A DNA stretch of 16,898 bases, taken from the NCBI GenBank assembly GCA_900548135.1, contig URJC01000018.1:1-16898 (forward strand). Reading direction: 5' to 3'. The notes below the pieces were generated by a model. It had not been told where the DNA came from. It saw nothing but the letters and a program-made list of their open reading frames with translations, and searched no databases. Shown here piece after piece: positions 15,400 through 16,898 of the stretch. The number at the start of each line of letters is the position of its first letter. The first letter of the stretch is position 1. The DNA is from an uncultured Odoribacter sp. (GTDB taxonomy: Bacteria > Bacteroidota > Bacteroidia > Bacteroidales > Marinifilaceae). The position numbers and the translations under genes are program-made.

Positions 15400-15448
15400 A
15401 AATATTCAATATTAAGTAACGATCGAAAATCAATCCTTTTATCGTTCA

Positions 15449-15727
15449 TCATTCATTTTTCTTCGTTTCCCCGGGCTTCCGCATAATAGCCCAGAAAACA
15501 AATCCGAAACCACAAAGCACAACAATCGGTGCTAAAGTAATTCGCCTGAAACTAAATATATCATAATTAAACTCGTCAGGATCATTACTTCCTCCCCCCA
15601 TCATCAATATAAACCCGATCAAAACAATCCCAAACCCGATCAGGATCATTTTATAACTACTCACAGGTATGGGAAAACCGGCTTTCTTATCCATCTCCGT
15701 CCTTTTTAAATTATTCTTTGCCTCCAT
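15449..15727 (-). CDS. DUF3098 family small membrane protein
   Basis: A 92-residue protein with two predicted transmembrane helices (about residues 26-44 and 63-83) separated by a short polar loop MGGGSNDPDEFNYDIFSFRR. The GGGS-plus-'F...IFS.RR' pattern and the Lys-rich tail after RKP are characteristic of DUF3098, a Bacteroidota family of unknown function found between ftsX and uppP. The conserved position suggests a link to envelope biogenesis or division (inference). A second ATG at 15694 is preceded by AAGGACGGAG, a better ribosome binding site than that of the first ATG, so the true product may be 81 residues. Confidence 0.85.
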   Translation of the reverse strand: MEAKNNLKRTEMDKKAGFPIPVSSYKMILIGFGIVLIGFILMMGGGSNDPDEFNYDIFSFRRITLAPIVVLCGFGFVFWAIMRKPGETKKNE

Positions 15728-15774
15728 ATCTTCTAATTTATAATCTTCCTATTTAGTTTATCAATCCAAAACCT

Positions 15775-16641
15775 TTAATGATACAGCTCATCCATATCTT
15801 TCTTCAAATACCTGGTCACAGACATCCATGCAGACAGCAAAGACAGTACAACGCCACAAACCATCACAACTCCCACCATAACAATGATCAGTTCCTTATT
15901 CATCAAATCGATCACTCCACCCACTTCCTTTTGTAGGAAATAAATAGCTGCCAATAAAATCAGATTGGCAAACATACTGCCAAAGAACCCAAACCAAATC
16001 CCATTCTGTATAAAAGGTTTACAAATAAAAAAAGGTTTTGCCCCAACCAATTGCATTGTTTTAATCAAAAAACGCTGCGCATACACCGCCAGATGGATGG
16101 TATTCCGGATGAGGGTAAAAGAAATCAACATCAAAGCAGCCCCGGCAATCAACAAAATAATACTGATACGCCTCACATTTTCATTGATCATATGCACCAG
16201 TGACTTCTGATAAGACACTTCCTGCACCACCTCATTTCCCAGCAAATTCTTTTCAATCACCACCAGGGAATCATTGTTCGCATATACCGGGTTCAACTTA
16301 ATCTCCACAGAAGGCAACAAAGGATTATACCCCAACACTTCTTCAAAATCTTCTCCCAGCTCTCGTTTAAAAACCCGGGCAGCCTCCTCCTTACTGATAA
16401 ATACCGAAGAAGCAACAAATGGCTGAGTATCCAGAATTTTCTGCATCTTCTTAACCTCAGCTTCATTTACATTATCCTTCACTATGATCGAAAAACCGAT
16501 ATTTTGCTTCACATAATCCGATACTTGCCTGGCATTCAATAAAATAAACACCAAAACACCAACAACAACCAGTACCAATGCAATACTCAATGTTGAAACC
16601 AGATAAGATCCTGTGACTCTCTTCTTATTTGTTCCCGCCAT
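15775..16641 (-). CDS. ftsX: Cell division protein FtsX
   Basis: A 288-residue permease-like subunit of the FtsEX complex, which controls peptidoglycan hydrolases at the division site. Topology fits the family: one N-terminal membrane helix (about 13-35), an extracytoplasmic domain (about 36-155) with the typical 'SIIVKDNVNEAEVKKMQKIL...FISKEEAARVFK' order, then three membrane helices (about 158-178, 212-234, 248-272) and a short charged tail. FtsE is not in the window; in this phylum it is often encoded elsewhere. First gene of the operon leading to queA. It has a leader of about 110 nt with two perfect hairpins, the second ending at the start codon. Confidence 0.93.
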   Translation of the reverse strand: MAGTNKKRVTGSYLVSTLSIALVLVVVGVLVFILLNARQVSDYVKQNIGFSIIVKDNVNEAEVKKMQKILDTQPFVASSVFISKEEAARVFKRELGEDFEEVLGYNPLLPSVEIKLNPVYANNDSLVVIEKNLLGNEVVQEVSYQKSLVHMINENVRRISIILLIAGAALMLISFTLIRNTIHLAVYAQRFLIKTMQLVGAKPFFICKPFIQNGIWFGFFGSMFANLILLAAIYFLQKEVGGVIDLMNKELIIVMVGVVMVCGVVLSLLSAWMSVTRYLKKDMDELYH

Positions 16642-16658
16642 CTTAAACTTTGTTTAAG
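16642..16658 (-). promoter_or_regulatory. Hairpin immediately before the ftsX start codon
   Basis: A perfect 7-bp stem with a 3-nt loop (arms CTTAAAC and GTTTAAG) ends at the base just before the ATG. It occupies the place of a Shine-Dalgarno sequence. The stem is AU-rich, so its stability is modest. Confidence 0.55.
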
Positions 16659-16697
16659 TAACTTCAATGTCTGTCATTCTTTTTCAGGAAGCCAACC

Positions 16698-16712
16698 GGA
16701 TGATTTTCATCC
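16698..16712 (-). repeat. Small hairpin in the ftsX leader
   Basis: A perfect 6-bp stem with a 3-nt loop (arms GGATGA and TCATCC), about 57 nt upstream of the ftsX start and downstream of the predicted transcription start. There is no T run, so it is not a terminator. Confidence 0.5.
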
Positions 16713-16756
16713 TTCCATTCAACTGTTATCCTCCCTTTTACATTCTTACGACAGGA

Positions 16757-16764
16757 CAAATATA
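16757..16764 (-). promoter_or_regulatory. Candidate -7 box for the ftsX operon
   Basis: TATATTTG on the minus strand is an exact TAnnTTTG match, with transcription expected near 16750. No TTTG is found at the normal -33 spacing; the nearest is 24 nt away. It is back to back with the tRNA promoter. Confidence 0.5.
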
Positions 16765-16795
16765 GCAATTATATCCAATTATTTTTTACAAAATG

Positions 16796-16826
16796 TTTGT
16801 ACAAAATAAAAAACGCCTTATATTTG
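16796..16826 (+). promoter_or_regulatory. Promoter of tRNA-Gly
   Basis: TTTG (16796-16799), a 19-nt spacer and TATATTTG (16819-16826) match the Bacteroidota primary sigma factor consensus exactly. Transcription should start near 16832, about 28 nt before the mature tRNA 5' end. This is the best promoter in the window. Confidence 0.78.
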
Positions 16827-16859
16827 CACTCGCAAAACGAAAAAAGTTCTTTTACAAAT

Positions 16860-16898
<39 letters not shown>

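Noticed and set aside
16673..16751. Protein-like frame in the ftsX leader (contains GRITVEWKDENHPVGFLKKN)
   Set aside because: The residues look plausible, but the frame has no ATG or GTG start (only a TTG lying within the -7 box) and it overlaps leader hairpins. It is too short to support without conservation data.

Overview
This window looks like a chromosomal core region from a member of the Bacteroidales (phylum Bacteroidota). The evidence is internal. The promoters match the phylum's -33 TTTG / -7 TAnnTTTG pattern; the best ones lie before the tRNA-Gly and the outer-membrane protein gene. The ftsX-DUF3098-uppP-truB-queA order and the BamD / short omega-like subunit / CoaBC cluster are typical of the group. 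Shine-Dalgarno sequences are mostly weak and the DNA is AT-rich. Genus is not resolved; an Odoribacter-like or related gut lineage is only a guess.

Layout, left to right. (1) 1-160: the last residues of a succinate dehydrogenase/fumarate reductase iron-sulfur subunit, closed by two hairpins of which the second is a perfect 13-bp terminator. (2) 275-3879: an alpha/beta hydrolase (+), an unknown lipoprotein (-) that overlaps it tail to tail, a class I mannose-6-phosphate isomerase (+), and a small outer-membrane beta-barrel protein (-). (3) 3962-5658: pyrB-pyrI (-), the two chains of aspartate transcarbamoylase, with a good terminator after pyrI. Before pyrB is a 240-nt leader holding a 29-codon ORF that stops 2 nt before a terminator-type hairpin. 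(4) 5708-8233: a minus-strand cluster bamD -> rpoZ-like -> coaBC (outer-membrane assembly, RNA polymerase, coenzyme A synthesis), with unusual hairpins between the genes. (5) 8234-8590: a divergent promoter region with a 5x AAAAAGT repeat. (6) 8591-9841: a PLP-dependent alpha-oxoamine synthase (+) with a GTG start. (7) 9928-12540: an M48 metalloprotease lipoprotein followed by a secreted GH123-like glycoside hydrolase (-). (8) 12679-16641: the operon ftsX -> DUF3098 -> uppP -> truB -> queA (-), covering division, undecaprenyl phosphate recycling and tRNA modification, ended by a clear terminator after queA. (9) 16796-16898: a consensus promoter and the 5' half of tRNA-Gly(GCC), cut by the window edge.

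Most of the window is conserved housekeeping. The parts least explained by known families are regulatory: the pyrB leader (candidate attenuator), the 42-nt hairpin between rpoZ and coaBC, the heptamer repeat next to the bamD promoter, and the ftsX leader hairpin that abuts the start codon. I see no CRISPR array, transposase, integrase, phage gene or defence system. Three genes need a start much further downstream than the longest open frame suggests, or a non-ATG start: the oxoamine synthase (GTG at 8591), the M48 protease (12540) and the glycoside hydrolase (GTG at 11688).
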